From Exiguobacterium sp. TNDT2 (GTDB lineage: Bacteria; Bacillota; Bacilli; Exiguobacteriales; Exiguobacteriaceae), in NCBI RefSeq assembly GCF_003331145.1, contig NZ_QLVE01000009.1, positions 62,001 through 126,000 on the forward strand: a DNA stretch of 64,000 nucleotides, given 5' to 3'. The notes under the pieces are model-generated. The model searched no databases. It was not told the DNA's origin and was given only the letters and a program-made list of their open reading frames with translations. This document shows, piece after piece, positions 1 to 8,037 of the stretch. Position numbers and translations under genes: made by a program. Every line of letters begins with the position of its first letter. Within the stretch, counting starts at the first letter, position 1.

Positions 1-672
1 GTCATGGGGACGAGTGCGGACTACTTCCCATATGAATTCGTCGATACGGCGAACGGCGACGAGATTGTCGGTTTCGACATCGATATCGCCAAACAAGTGG
101 CCGAGAACATGGGCTATGAATTGAAAATTGAAGACATGGACTTCGGTAGCCTGCTCGGAGCGCTTAACGCCGGCCGAGTTGACTTCGTCATGGCAGGTAT
201 GACGCCGACGGAAGAACGCAAAGAGAACGCCGATTTCTCAGACATCTACTTCACGGCGAAGAACTTGATCTTGTCAAAAGGTGATGCCATCCAGTCGCTT
301 GAAGACTTAGACGGCAAGCAAGTCGGGGTCCAACTCGGCTCGATTCAAGAAGGAATCGCCAAAGAGCAAATCCCGGGCGCTGAAATCGTCGCCTTGAACA
401 AGATTCCGGAGATCATCCAGGAAATCAAGACTGGTCGTATCGATGCGATGGTCATCGAGGACACGGTCGCGAAGAAATATCTCGATCAAGACAGCGAACT
501 TACTACGTTTGAGATCGTCGACGAGGAAGAGGCTGGTTCAGCCGCTGCCTTCCGTAAGGACGACGAGCTCCGCGATCAGTTTAACGAAGAGTTGAACAAG
601 ATGATCGATTCTGGAGAAATCGAGAAGTTGGCTCAAAAATGGTTCGAACAAGAAGCTGCACCAGCTGAATAA
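1..672 (+). CDS. artP: Polar amino-acid ABC transporter substrate-binding protein, 5' end outside window
   Basis: The reading frame is open from base 1, so the signal peptide and lipobox lie upstream of the window. The 223 visible residues form a type 3 periplasmic-type binding domain (SBP_bac_3): an opening GTSADYFPYEFVD, the GFDIDIAKQVAENMGY helix, and the MTPTEERKENADFS segment that lines the ligand site. It should be a membrane-anchored lipoprotein delivering an amino acid to the permease encoded next. Arginine is favoured because B. subtilis artP-artQ-artR lies beside yqjA as here, but the specificity is inferred. A terminator-like hairpin separates it from the permease, a common arrangement for making binding protein in excess. 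Confidence 0.88.
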   Translation, partial: VMGTSADYFPYEFVDTANGDEIVGFDIDIAKQVAENMGYELKIEDMDFGSLLGALNAGRVDFVMAGMTPTEERKENADFSDIYFTAKNLILSKGDAIQSLEDLDGKQVGVQLGSIQEGIAKEQIPGAEIVALNKIPEIIQEIKTGRIDAMVIEDTVAKKYLDQDSELTTFEIVDEEEAGSAAAFRKDDELRDQFNEELNKMIDSGEIEKLAQKWFEQEAAPAE

Positions 673-681
673 AGAATGGAG

Positions 682-714
682 AAGGCTGACTGAAAGCATC
701 AGTCAGCCTTTTTT
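682..714 (+). terminator. Intergenic hairpin terminator/attenuator between binding protein and permease
   Basis: A perfect 12-bp stem (682-693 with 699-710) with a 5-nt loop is followed by a T run, and the permease Shine-Dalgarno AGGAGG starts at once. It probably allows partial read-through, so that the binding protein is made in excess over the membrane components. Confidence 0.8.
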
Positions 715-728
715 AGGAGGAACTCACA

Positions 729-1388
729 ATGGATTTTAGTCGGATTTATGATTCGATCCCGTATATTCTCGAAGGGATCCCGGTCATGTTTCAAGTCGTG
801 CTCGTCTCGGCCTTGCTCGGGATTACGCTCGGGGTCGTCGTCGCCACGTTCAAAATCGTCCCGAACCGTCTCGTCAACTTCATCGGGCACGCCTATACAG
901 CCGTGTTCCGCGGGACGCCGCTCATCTTGCAACTCGCAATCATTCACTTCGGGTTGCCGCAATTGACCGGTTATATCACGACGCCGTACCAGTCGGCCGT
1001 CATCGCCTTCTCACTCAACTCGGCGGCGTATATCTCGGAAATCATCCGGGCCGGGATTCAAGCGGTCGATAAAGGCCAGTGGGAAGCGTCGGATGCGCTC
1101 GGCGTCCCATATGTCAAACAACTGCGGTCGATCATCTTGCCGCAGGCGTTCAAAAATATCTTGCCGGCCCTCGTCAACGAAATGATCACGCTCACGAAAG
1201 AATCGGCGCTCGTCTCGACGGTCGGTGTGCTCGACATTATGCGACGGGCGCAAATCGTTGGGGGGCAAAAGGCGATCTACTTTGAACCGCTCCTGTTTGC
1301 CGGTGTGATATACTTTACAATAGTGATGGTGTTGACGTATCTTGGTCAACGTCTAGAAAAACGGCTTAGAAAGAGTGATGGCAGATGA
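729..1388 (+). CDS. artQ: Polar amino-acid ABC transporter permease
   Basis: A 219-residue integral membrane protein of the HisM/GlnP type. It shows the early [10 protein letters not shown] motif (about residues 60-69) and the EAA loop around residues 119-138 (EASDALGVP...ILPQ) that docks on the ATPase. About five membrane segments are expected, and it would act as a homodimer in the inner membrane. The ATG has AGGAGG nine bases upstream. Its TGA overlaps the ATG of the ATPase gene by four bases, so the two are translationally coupled. The arginine assignment rests on synteny only. Confidence 0.9.
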   Translation: MDFSRIYDSIPYILEGIPVMFQVVLVSALLGITLGVVVATFKIVPNRLVNFIGHAYTAVFRGTPLILQLAIIHFGLPQLTGYITTPYQSAVIAFSLNSAAYISEIIRAGIQAVDKGQWEASDALGVPYVKQLRSIILPQAFKNILPALVNEMITLTKESALVSTVGVLDIMRRAQIVGGQKAIYFEPLLFAGVIYFTIVMVLTYLGQRLEKRLRKSDGR

Positions 1389-2107
1389 TACAAGTAAACG
1401 ATTTATACAAACAATTTGGTGACCTCGAGGTCCTCAAAGGCATTACGACATCGATTGATAAAGGGGAAGTTGTCGCCGTCATCGGTCCGTCCGGTTCGGG
1501 GAAATCGACGTTCCTCCGTTGCTTGAACATGCTCGAGGTGCCGACATCTGGAACGGTCAGCGTCGACGGCTATGAGTTGACGAAGAAAGGCGCGAACGTC
1601 TCGAAAGCGCGGCAAAATATCGGGATGGTGTTCCAACAGTTCAATTTGTTCCCGCATATGAACGTGCTCGACAATTTGACGTACGCGCCGATCAACGTCT
1701 TGAAAATGAGCAAGGCCGAGGCAATCGAACGGGCGAAAAAGCTCCTCGAACGTGTCGGATTATCGGAGAAGATTGATGCATACCCGAGCCAATTGTCGGG
1801 TGGTCAAAAGCAACGTGTCGCCATCGCCCGGGCGCTCGCTATGGAGCCGAACGTCATGTTGTTCGACGAGCCGACGTCGGCGCTCGACCCAGAGATGGTC
1901 AACGAAGTGCTCGACGTCATGAAAGGACTCGCCGATTCAGGGATGACGATGGTCGTCGTCACGCACGAGATGGGCTTTGCCCGTGAAGTGGCGGACCGTG
2001 TCCTCTTCCTCGACGAAGGCATCTTGATGGAGGAAGGCAAACCGGCCGACCTGCTCCTCAACCCGCAGACCGACCGCGCGAAACGATTTTTAGAGAAAGT
2101 CTTGTAA
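1385..2107 (+). CDS. artR: Polar amino-acid ABC transporter ATP-binding protein
   Basis: A 240-residue ATPase of the GlnQ/HisP/ArtM family, energising uptake through the permease encoded just before. Walker A is GPSGSGKST (residues 34-42), the signature is LSGGQKQR, Walker B is [15 protein letters not shown], and the switch histidine lies in [10 protein letters not shown]. Length and all motifs are normal for the family. It is the last gene of the operon. The next gene starts 39 bases on with its own strong ribosome site and is probably not functionally related. Confidence 0.93.
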   Translation: MIQVNDLYKQFGDLEVLKGITTSIDKGEVVAVIGPSGSGKSTFLRCLNMLEVPTSGTVSVDGYELTKKGANVSKARQNIGMVFQQFNLFPHMNVLDNLTYAPINVLKMSKAEAIERAKKLLERVGLSEKIDAYPSQLSGGQKQRVAIARALAMEPNVMLFDEPTSALDPEMVNEVLDVMKGLADSGMTMVVVTHEMGFAREVADRVLFLDEGILMEEGKPADLLLNPQTDRAKRFLEKVL

Positions 2108-2146
2108 AGGAAACGTTCCATCTGACATCAGAAAGGGAGGATTTCG

Positions 2147-2821
2147 ATGAAGATCACATACTATGGCCATGCGACTGTATATCTCGATCTCGACGGGACG
2201 TCTGTCTTAATCGATCCGTTTTTGACGAGCAATCCGCACACGGACGTCGACCCGGCGAGCGTCAAAGCAGATTATATCCTGCTCACCCACGCTCATTTCG
2301 ACCATATCGAAGACGTCGAGTTGATTGCGAAACAGACGGGTGCGACGATCGTCGCAACGCACGAACTGGCGACATATTATGAGAAAAAAGGCTATTCGGT
2401 CCACGGGATGAACATCGGGGGCGGCCATTCGTTTTCGTTCGGTCGCGTCACGATGACGCAGGCGTTTCATAGCTCGAGTCTTGATATGGGGGACGTCCCG
2501 ATCTACATGGGCATGCCGGGTGGGTTCATCATCGAGACAGAGGCGCTCACGGTATATCATGCTGGGGACACGGCCCTGTTCTCGGACATGAAACTGTACG
2601 GGGAGCGGTTCGATATCGATGTCGCGTTTCTCCCGATCGGCGACAACTTCACGATGGGACCGGTCGACGCACTCGATGCCGCGCACTGGCTCCAAGCGAA
2701 ACGGGTCGTGCCGATTCACTTCGATACGTTCCCACCGATCAAACAAGACGCACAGGCGTTCTGCGATCAGTTGCACCAACGTGGTCTCTTGATCGAGCCG
2801 AACACGACGATCGAGATTTGA
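2147..2821 (+). CDS. UPF0173 metal-dependent hydrolase (metallo-beta-lactamase fold)
   Basis: A 224-residue single-domain MBL-fold protein. The metal-binding signature THAHFDH lies at residues 47-53, and further ligand regions are HAGDT near 140 and the late [10 protein letters not shown]. The family (B. subtilis YtkL) is widespread and its natural substrate is not established; the metal site predicts a hydrolase. The start ATG follows AAAGGGAGG. The stop overlaps the start of the HD-domain gene by one base (TGATG), which suggests co-translation and perhaps a shared nucleotide-related role; that link is inference. Confidence 0.88.
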   Translation: MKITYYGHATVYLDLDGTSVLIDPFLTSNPHTDVDPASVKADYILLTHAHFDHIEDVELIAKQTGATIVATHELATYYEKKGYSVHGMNIGGGHSFSFGRVTMTQAFHSSSLDMGDVPIYMGMPGGFIIETEALTVYHAGDTALFSDMKLYGERFDIDVAFLPIGDNFTMGPVDALDAAHWLQAKRVVPIHFDTFPPIKQDAQAFCDQLHQRGLLIEPNTTIEI

Positions 2822-3408
2822 TGAGTCATCCAGCGGTGCTCGAGACCGAGCGGTACGTGGCAATGCTCCATGCCGGAGACCATACCGGGCATGACATGGC
2901 TCATCTCGACCGCGTCCGCCGTTTGGCGATGCATCTCGCGGAAGGCGAGGCGGTCGACGGTGTCGTCTTGATGCTCGCGGCGCTCTTGCACGACGTCGAG
3001 GATGAGAAGCTCGGTCGCGAGGCGGGGCTCGTCGCGCGTCACTTGGACACGTTAGCGCTCGATCCAGATCGACGGGCGCACGTCTTGACGATCATCGGCG
3101 AGACATCATTCTCGAAGCAAACAGATCCGTCGACACGAGAGAGTGCCATCCTACAAGATGCGGACCGACTTGATGCGATCGGGGCGATCGGCATCGCTCG
3201 GACGTTCCAATTTGCGGGTTCGCGAGGCAGTTCCCTCTATGGAGAGAATGATCCAACGAGCGCGGTCGCTCATTTCGACGCAAAACTGCTCCGGCTCGCG
3301 GATGGGATGCATACGGAACGGGCACGCCAAATTGCCCGGGAACGCCATGCGTTCATGCTTACTTTTTTGGACCGATTCGAAGCGGAATGGACGGGACAAG
3401 ACATATGA
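2821..3408 (+). CDS. HD-domain phosphohydrolase family protein
   Basis: A protein of about 195 residues with the HD metal signature: an early His in GHDMAHLDRV and the HD pair in LLHDVEDEK, with later conserved residues around LQDADRLDAIGAIGIAR. This matches the YedJ-type HD hydrolases, which act on phosphorylated small molecules, though the substrate is unknown. ATG at 2821 is preferred; a TTG directly before it (2818) is the alternative. No independent Shine-Dalgarno is seen, so translation probably relies on coupling to the UPF0173 gene, whose stop it overlaps. Confidence 0.85.
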   Translation: MSHPAVLETERYVAMLHAGDHTGHDMAHLDRVRRLAMHLAEGEAVDGVVLMLAALLHDVEDEKLGREAGLVARHLDTLALDPDRRAHVLTIIGETSFSKQTDPSTRESAILQDADRLDAIGAIGIARTFQFAGSRGSSLYGENDPTSAVAHFDAKLLRLADGMHTERARQIARERHAFMLTFLDRFEAEWTGQDI

Positions 3409-3440
3409 AACGGCCGAGGAATCCCTCGGCCGTTTTTTGT
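3408..3440. terminator. Bidirectional intrinsic terminator
   Basis: A GC-rich stem (ACGGCCGAGG against CCTCGGCCGT) lies between convergent genes, with T runs on both strands. It ends both the HD-protein transcript and, in the other direction, the fadH transcript. Confidence 0.85.
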
Positions 3441-4204
3441 TAGAACGGATGTTTATTGAGCCAATGGCCGCCGTCAAGCGAGATGCATTCCCCGTTCAAG
3501 TAGCGCATCTCGTCCGAGGCCATCCAAAAGGCGAGGTCGGCAATCTCTTCCGGTGTCCCGAACCGTCCGAGCGGCACGTTACGATGGATCCGTTCGACTT
3601 CCTTGACGTGGACGGCGAGCTTGTCGGCGCCCCCGGTCCGTTCGATCGGGCCCGGGCTAATCGCGTTCACTCGTGCCCCGAACTGATACCCCCATTCGAC
3701 CGCGAGCGTCCGCGTCAAATTGAGAACTCCGGCTTTGGCAGCCGCGCTTGGTGCGACACCGGCTCCGGCTTGCCAGGCGTAGGAGGCGACCATGTTGATG
3801 ATAGAGCCGTCCCGCAGTTGCTCCCTTTCCCAATGTTTGCCGAGGACGTGGGTACAATTGAACGTCCCGTTCAAGACGATGTCGATGACGCTCGTCCATC
3901 CGTTCGGCGTCAAGTCGAGCGTCGGGCAGACGAAGTTGCCGGCCGCGTTATTGACGAGCGCATGCACTGGACCGAACCGTTCAATAATTTGATCAAGCGC
4001 GACGGCACACCCCTCATAGTCACGCACATCGTGTTGCACGGCCATCGCTGCTCCGGCCCCGATGGCCTCCAGTTCGCCCATCGCTTCTTGTAGCCGCTCC
4101 TCGTTGCGGCCGCTGATGGCGACGTTCCAGCCCTCACTTTTGAATTTTAGCGCCATCGCCTTGCCCATCCCCGATGAGCCACCTGTGATCCAAATCGTTT
4201 TCAT
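3440..4204 (-). CDS. fadH: 2,4-dienoyl-CoA reductase-like short-chain dehydrogenase
   Basis: A 254-residue SDR close to B. subtilis FadH (YkuF), which reduces dienoyl-CoA with NADPH during breakdown of unsaturated fatty acids. The nucleotide motif TGGSSGMG is at residues 7-14 and NNAAGN at 85-90. The usual YxxxK is replaced by SxxxK (S153, K157), with a Tyr at 142. The Tyr-to-Ser spacing of 11 and Ser-to-Lys spacing of 4 match the Tyr/Ser/Lys set of human DECR1, which supports the dienoyl-CoA assignment over a generic SDR. The C-terminal GGHWLNKHPF is also FadH-like. It appears to be transcribed alone from the 4205-4272 region. Confidence 0.85.
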   Translation of the reverse strand: MKTIWITGGSSGMGKAMALKFKSEGWNVAISGRNEERLQEAMGELEAIGAGAAMAVQHDVRDYEGCAVALDQIIERFGPVHALVNNAAGNFVCPTLDLTPNGWTSVIDIVLNGTFNCTHVLGKHWEREQLRDGSIINMVASYAWQAGAGVAPSAAAKAGVLNLTRTLAVEWGYQFGARVNAISPGPIERTGGADKLAVHVKEVERIHRNVPLGRFGTPEEIADLAFWMASDEMRYLNGECISLDGGHWLNKHPF

Positions 4205-4272
4205 ACAAATCCCCCTTTGGAATGAATGGTCGTTCAGTTTATGTATTCGCTCAGCGAAGAAGGGATTCCTGC

Positions 4273-4300
4273 AAAAAAATGACGGCCCTTTAGGCCGTCA
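4273..4300 (-). terminator. Intrinsic terminator of the glucosaminidase gene
   Basis: Read on the minus strand, a perfect 8-bp stem (TGACGGCC with GGCCGTCA) is followed by seven T residues. Its upstream arm includes the stop codon of the glucosaminidase gene. Confidence 0.85.
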
Positions 4301-5368
4301 CTTTAGCTCCTCTAAATAGGTCAATCCGAGTTCACGGTCGATACGATACATCGTCCCGGCGACTTTCTCGCCCCAATACGGGTCCGAGGCGTAAAAGACG
4401 TTGACGCCTGCTTGTTTATTGCCCGGAAACGGACCGCGGTCGTAATCTCCGGTCACGTACTTCTCGGCGAATAGACGAGCCGCTGCATCGATGCTCGCCT
4501 CGACGGATGGATAAGAGGCCGCATTTCCGCTCGGATCGTTGTCGGTCGCTTGGAAGCCGAACAAGTTATTTTTTTCACGGGCGATGGCAGACGTACCGAA
4601 ACCGGACTCGTGTCCGGCGACAGCCATGAGGAACAAGGCGTTGATGCCGAATTCGGCCTCGGCGTCCTTGAAGGCGTCGCCTTTCCCAGCGAGCGGGCTA
4701 TCGTCGAGTGATTCGAGGAATGCGTCGAGTTCGCGAGCCGAATACGGTGCCTTCGACGCAATTGAAGCGAATTGGTAGGGCGAATCGAACACGTCGCGTA
4801 CGTCTTCCGTATAATATCGCTCGGAAGAATGTTGCGGCGCCGGTCCGACGAGAAACGTCCCGGCCAAATTTCCATTCGCCTCGACGGTATGGAACACTTG
4901 GCCGTCCCGCATCTGGTAGAAGCCGCGGCGCTCGACGACAGCGTCCGGGTAAAGCGTCATGTCGGCCGGCTTCACGTAGACATCGGCCCCGGAGATGTTC
5001 ACCAACAAATGCTTGTCGCCCGTCTGCATGAGTCGGAGACGGGTTCCACCGGCGACATAGGACTGTCGTTTCTTAAACTCGGCGTCCTGATAGAGGTTGG
5101 TGATTCGGTCGGTCGGAGTGACTGCGATTCCAGTACCTGTGAAATCGATGACGTCTCCCGACGAGTCGAGTAGGGCGCGATTGCCCCCGCGTTCCATGTA
5201 GGCGCGCGCCTCATCGAGCGACTCGAACGCCCGGGTCGAAACGTCCCCGTCGTCATAGGTCTGAACGGTATACGACCCGCTCGGACGATCTTGGAGCCAA
5301 AGGAAACCGGATATGGCGAGTGCGAGCGTGAGAATCGTCGGAATCACGCCGCGTTTCTTTCTTTTCAA
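4298..5368 (-). CDS. Membrane-anchored endo-beta-N-acetylglucosaminidase (peptidoglycan hydrolase)
   Basis: About 356 residues: a short basic N-terminus, one membrane segment (about 8-25), a roughly 190-residue extracytoplasmic region without a recognised motif, then a C-terminal glucosaminidase (LytD/Auto type) domain. The domain shows MAVAGHESGFGTSAIA, whose Glu (about residue 250) is the predicted catalytic acid, then KNNLFGFQATD. It should cleave peptidoglycan glycan strands outside the cell. An ATG at 5503 would run through the divergent yqjA promoter and ribosome site. TTG at 5368 is chosen because GGAAG lies about eight bases upstream and the product starts with a proper LKRKKRG membrane anchor; GTG at 5377 is the alternative. 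Confidence 0.83.
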   Translation of the reverse strand: MKRKKRGVIPTILTLALAISGFLWLQDRPSGSYTVQTYDDGDVSTRAFESLDEARAYMERGGNRALLDSSGDVIDFTGTGIAVTPTDRITNLYQDAEFKKRQSYVAGGTRLRLMQTGDKHLLVNISGADVYVKPADMTLYPDAVVERRGFYQMRDGQVFHTVEANGNLAGTFLVGPAPQHSSERYYTEDVRDVFDSPYQFASIASKAPYSARELDAFLESLDDSPLAGKGDAFKDAEAEFGINALFLMAVAGHESGFGTSAIAREKNNLFGFQATDNDPSGNAASYPSVEASIDAAARLFAEKYVTGDYDRGPFPGNKQAGVNVFYASDPYWGEKVAGTMYRIDRELGLTYLEELK

Positions 5369-5444
5369 TACGATCACTTCCAAACATATGGATTGCCAAA
5401 CGGAAGAAACTAGTGAACAATTTTGTGAGAGAGGAGGAGAAAAT

Positions 5445-6434
5445 ATGAAAATCGGATCACGTACGCTCAAGACGGCTGCAGCCGCCGGGATTGCCATGCT
5501 CATCTCGGAAACGATCCATCTCGACTATTACGTCTTCGCAGCCATCATCGCCATCCTCAGTATTCAGGAGACGCGGAAAAAGTCGTTTCGGGCCTCCTAT
5601 GAACGGGTCATGGCAAGCCTGATCGCCATCGGCATGGGTGCTTTGATGTTCACCCTGCTCGGCTATTCGCCAGCGACGCTCACACTTTATTTTGTCATGT
5701 TCATCCCGCTCGTTCAACAGCTCAAACTGCAAGATGGCATGATCACGAGTGTCGTCATCCTGACCCATCTTTATACGGAAGGACAGTTCTCGCTCGATTT
5801 GTTCGTGAACGAGCTGCTATTGATCGCCATCGGGGTCGGGGTCGGACTCGTCGTCAACATGTATATGCCGACGCTCGATAAAGAAATCGAACGCATCAAG
5901 GACAATATTGACCGGGCGCTCGCCGTCCATTTTTATGATGTGGCCGCTTGTGTCGAGACGGGCGTCTATAACGACCATTCGATGATGCTCTTGAAGACAC
6001 GGGATTACTTGAAGCAAGGGAAAGACCTTGCGCTCCGTCGGATGGGGAATTCGATCGGCAAGCGGAACGAGGACATGGATTATTTGTACTTTCGGATGCG
6101 GGAGCGCCAATACGACATCTTGAAACGGATCGCCGAGAACTCTCGAGAAATCACGCTCGTCGTCAATGAGGCTAAACCGGTCGCGACGTTCCTTCGGCTC
6201 GTCGGCGACAACGTCAACCAGCAGGCCGACGCTTCGACGTACTTGCGGGAGCTCGAGGAGACGATCGAGCACTATCGAAAAAACGTACCCCTCCCCACGT
6301 CGCGTGAGGAATTTGAGGTACGTTCATCGCTGCTCAATATCTTGTCTGATGTGAAGAGCTACTTGATTTTGAAAGAGCGTTATATTCTGTTGTTACAGGA
6401 ACATGGCCATCCCCGACAAAAACGTGCTCAATAA
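5445..6434 (+). CDS. YqjA-like aromatic acid exporter family membrane protein
   Basis: A 329-residue protein with six predicted membrane segments in its first 150 residues and a soluble alpha-helical C-terminal half, matching the FUSC/ArAE_1 (DUF939) family that includes B. subtilis YqjA. A role in export of aromatic or other organic acids is suggested for the family, not proven. GAGGAGGA seven bases before ATG 5445 fixes the start; the frame runs further upstream only by chance. In B. subtilis yqjA follows the artPQR operon, a link retained here with insertions. Its last 42 bases overlap the small convergent gene at 6393-6503. Confidence 0.82.
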   Translation: MKIGSRTLKTAAAAGIAMLISETIHLDYYVFAAIIAILSIQETRKKSFRASYERVMASLIAIGMGALMFTLLGYSPATLTLYFVMFIPLVQQLKLQDGMITSVVILTHLYTEGQFSLDLFVNELLLIAIGVGVGLVVNMYMPTLDKEIERIKDNIDRALAVHFYDVAACVETGVYNDHSMMLLKTRDYLKQGKDLALRRMGNSIGKRNEDMDYLYFRMRERQYDILKRIAENSREITLVVNEAKPVATFLRLVGDNVNQQADASTYLRELEETIEHYRKNVPLPTSREEFEVRSSLLNILSDVKSYLILKERYILLLQEHGHPRQKRAQ

Positions 6435-6503
6435 AAAGATGGATACGATGACGACGACACCGATTTGAATGATGCGTTGACGCTTTTTCTGTTTATTACT
6501 CAT
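6393..6503 (-). CDS. prli42: Prli42-like stressosome-anchoring miniprotein (36 residues)
   Basis: A 36-codon gene with a strong Shine-Dalgarno (GGAGGAACGTC before ATG 6503) and its own promoter. The product starts MSNKQKKRQR, continues with one hydrophobic segment (about 11-29) and ends LSGMAMFL. The basic MxNK opening, single membrane helix and G-x-x-MFL-type ending resemble Prli42, the roughly 31-residue membrane miniprotein that ties the stressosome to the membrane in Listeria and is conserved in Bacillaceae. It overlaps the end of the YqjA-like gene convergently. The coding assignment is firm. The Prli42 identity is from recalled family features and is likely, not certain. Confidence 0.75.
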   Translation of the reverse strand: MSNKQKKRQRIIQIGVVVIVSIFLLSTFLSGMAMFL

Positions 6504-6530
6504 GACGTTCCTCCAAATGTGTTTGTCCTC

Positions 6531-6559
6531 ATTGTACAGAATGGAAAAGGTTCGTGCAA
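6531..6559 (-). promoter_or_regulatory. SigA-type promoter of the Prli42-like gene
   Basis: On the minus strand TTGCAC, a 17-base spacer and TACAAT lie about 30 bases upstream of the miniprotein start codon. This is close to consensus in both sequence and spacing. Confidence 0.7.
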
Positions 6560-6571
6560 ACGGCACGAGTT

Positions 6572-6580
6572 TGTTATAAT
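6572..6580 (+). promoter_or_regulatory. Extended -10 promoter of the tripeptidase gene
   Basis: TGT followed by TATAAT forms an extended -10 element 33 bases before ATG 6614. No good -35 is seen, as expected for extended -10 promoters. It lies back to back with the Prli42-like promoter. Confidence 0.6.
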
Positions 6581-6613
6581 AACCTAGAAATGTTTGGATG
6601 GAGGGATGTTTTC

Positions 6614-7744
6614 ATGGTAAACGAGAAACGAGTGCTTGACACATTTTTACAGTTGGTCGGCATCGATTCGGAGACGAAAGAAGAGGCAGTCATCTGTGAG
6701 CATTTAAAGACGGTCTTCACAGAGCTCGGATGTGACGTCTACGAGGACGACGCATCAACGAAAACGGCTCATTCAGGTAACAACCTCATCATCACGCTAC
6801 CTGCGACGAAACAAGGCGTCGACCCGATTTATTTCACGGCGCATATGGACACGGTCACACCAGGTAAAGCAATCAAGACGAGTATTCAAGATGGCTACGT
6901 CGTGACGGATGGGACGACCATCCTCGGCGCTGATGATAAAACTGGTTTGACGGCGATGATTGAGCTGGTCCGTGTTTTGACGGAACAAGCGATTCCGCAC
7001 GGTCAAATCCAATTCGTTATTACGGTCGGCGAAGAGTCAGGTCTCGTCGGGGCGAAAGTACTCGACCTCTCGAAAATCGACGCGAAGTTCGGTTTTGCGC
7101 TCGACTCGGACGGCCCGGTCGGCGACATCATCGTCGCTGCCCCGACACAAGCAAAAGTAAACGCTAGAATCTACGGTAAGACGGCGCATGCCGGTGTCGC
7201 GCCTGAGAAAGGGGTCTCAGCGATTCAAATCGCGGCGAAAGCGATCGCGAAGATGCAGCTCGGACGAATCGATGACGAGACGACAGCGAACATCGGACGA
7301 TTCGAAGGCGGTCGTGCCACGAACATCGTCTGTGATTACGTCGAGGTGCTCGCCGAAGCGCGGTCGCTCATCCACGAGAAGATGGAAGCCCAAGCCGAGT
7401 CGATGAAACAAGCTTACGTCGAGGCGGCTGCGGCACACGGTGGCCGAGCCGAAGTCGACATCGACATCATGTACCCGGGCTTCAAGTTCGAAGAAGGCGA
7501 CGAAGTCGTCGAAGTCGCGAAAGCGGCGGCAGCGGCGATCGGACGCCCGACACGAATCTTACATTCAGGTGGAGGGTCAGATGCGAACGTCATCGCTGGA
7601 GGCGGGATTCCGACCGTTAACCTCGCTGTCGGTTATGAAGAGATTCATACGACGAACGAGCGGATGCCGCTCGTCGAGCTATACAAGTTGGTTGAATATG
7701 TCGTTCAAATTGTCGAGCACGTCGCGACACTGAAAACGAAATGA
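6614..7744 (+). CDS. M20 family tripeptidase T-like metallopeptidase
   Basis: A 376-residue M20 peptidase like B. subtilis YqjE, expected to release N-terminal residues from short peptides in the cytoplasm with two zinc ions. Visible zinc and catalytic residues are H77 and D79 (AHMDTV), D107 (GADDKTG) and the E140-E141 pair (GEESGLVGAK); a dimerisation domain follows and SGGGSDAN comes late. Length is normal. ATG 6614 with GGAGGGATG just upstream is chosen over an in-frame ATG at 6554, which would precede the promoter. It is monocistronic, with a terminator directly after the stop. Confidence 0.88.
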   Translation: MVNEKRVLDTFLQLVGIDSETKEEAVICEHLKTVFTELGCDVYEDDASTKTAHSGNNLIITLPATKQGVDPIYFTAHMDTVTPGKAIKTSIQDGYVVTDGTTILGADDKTGLTAMIELVRVLTEQAIPHGQIQFVITVGEESGLVGAKVLDLSKIDAKFGFALDSDGPVGDIIVAAPTQAKVNARIYGKTAHAGVAPEKGVSAIQIAAKAIAKMQLGRIDDETTANIGRFEGGRATNIVCDYVEVLAEARSLIHEKMEAQAESMKQAYVEAAAAHGGRAEVDIDIMYPGFKFEEGDEVVEVAKAAAAAIGRPTRILHSGGGSDANVIAGGGIPTVNLAVGYEEIHTTNERMPLVELYKLVEYVVQIVEHVATLKTK

Positions 7745-7746
7745 AA

Positions 7747-7771
7747 AAGAGCCGACGTGATGTCGGCTCTT
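7747..7771. terminator. Bidirectional intrinsic terminator
   Basis: A perfect 10-bp stem AAGAGCCGAC/GTCGGCTCTT with a 5-base loop. On the minus strand it is followed by a T5 run that ends the small gene at 7789; on the plus strand it closes the peptidase gene. Confidence 0.8.
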
Positions 7772-7788
7772 CCTATGTGTTGGAGTGA

Positions 7789-7962
7789 TTATGCGGCGAA
7801 TTCCAATGATTCCAAGACGAGTTCGTCTGAACAATGAAGTTCCATCGCTATGTCGTGAATATGGATTGAGGTGCCTAGTTCTTGTTGGTGTTTGCGATTC
7901 ATTGAAGTCGCCCGTTCCCGGATCAGTTCATAGATCGAGTCGGAATGTTCAACTTTATTCAT
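7789..7962 (-). CDS. Small hypothetical protein, 57 residues
   Basis: An open frame from ATG 7962 to TAA 7789 fills the gap between the peptidase gene and rnz, and ends against a bidirectional terminator. AAAGGA lies upstream at a spacing that would also fit a GTG at 7965. The product is soluble, starts MNKVEHSDSIYELIRERA and ends with an acidic helical stretch (HDIAMELHCSDELVLESLEF). No family is recognised. Evidence that it is a gene: ribosome site, terminator placement, and no competing frame. Confidence 0.6.
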   Translation of the reverse strand: MNKVEHSDSIYELIRERATSMNRKHQQELGTSIHIHDIAMELHCSDELVLESLEFAA

Positions 7963-8037
7963 CACGGATCACATCCTTTATCAACGATTGCCTACAGTAT
8001 AGCATGGAATGGGCTAGAAGAAAGGACTATATTATTT

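Noticed and set aside
3143-4093. 316-codon open frame on the plus strand across the HD gene end and fadH
   Set aside because: It runs antisense to fadH and in another frame of the HD gene, has Arg/Pro-rich composition, no ribosome site and crosses a terminator.
5369-5503. Upstream extension of the glucosaminidase frame to an ATG at 5503
   Set aside because: It would cover the divergent yqjA-like ribosome site and start, gives a non-signal-like N-terminus, and TTG 5368 has a Shine-Dalgarno and a membrane anchor.
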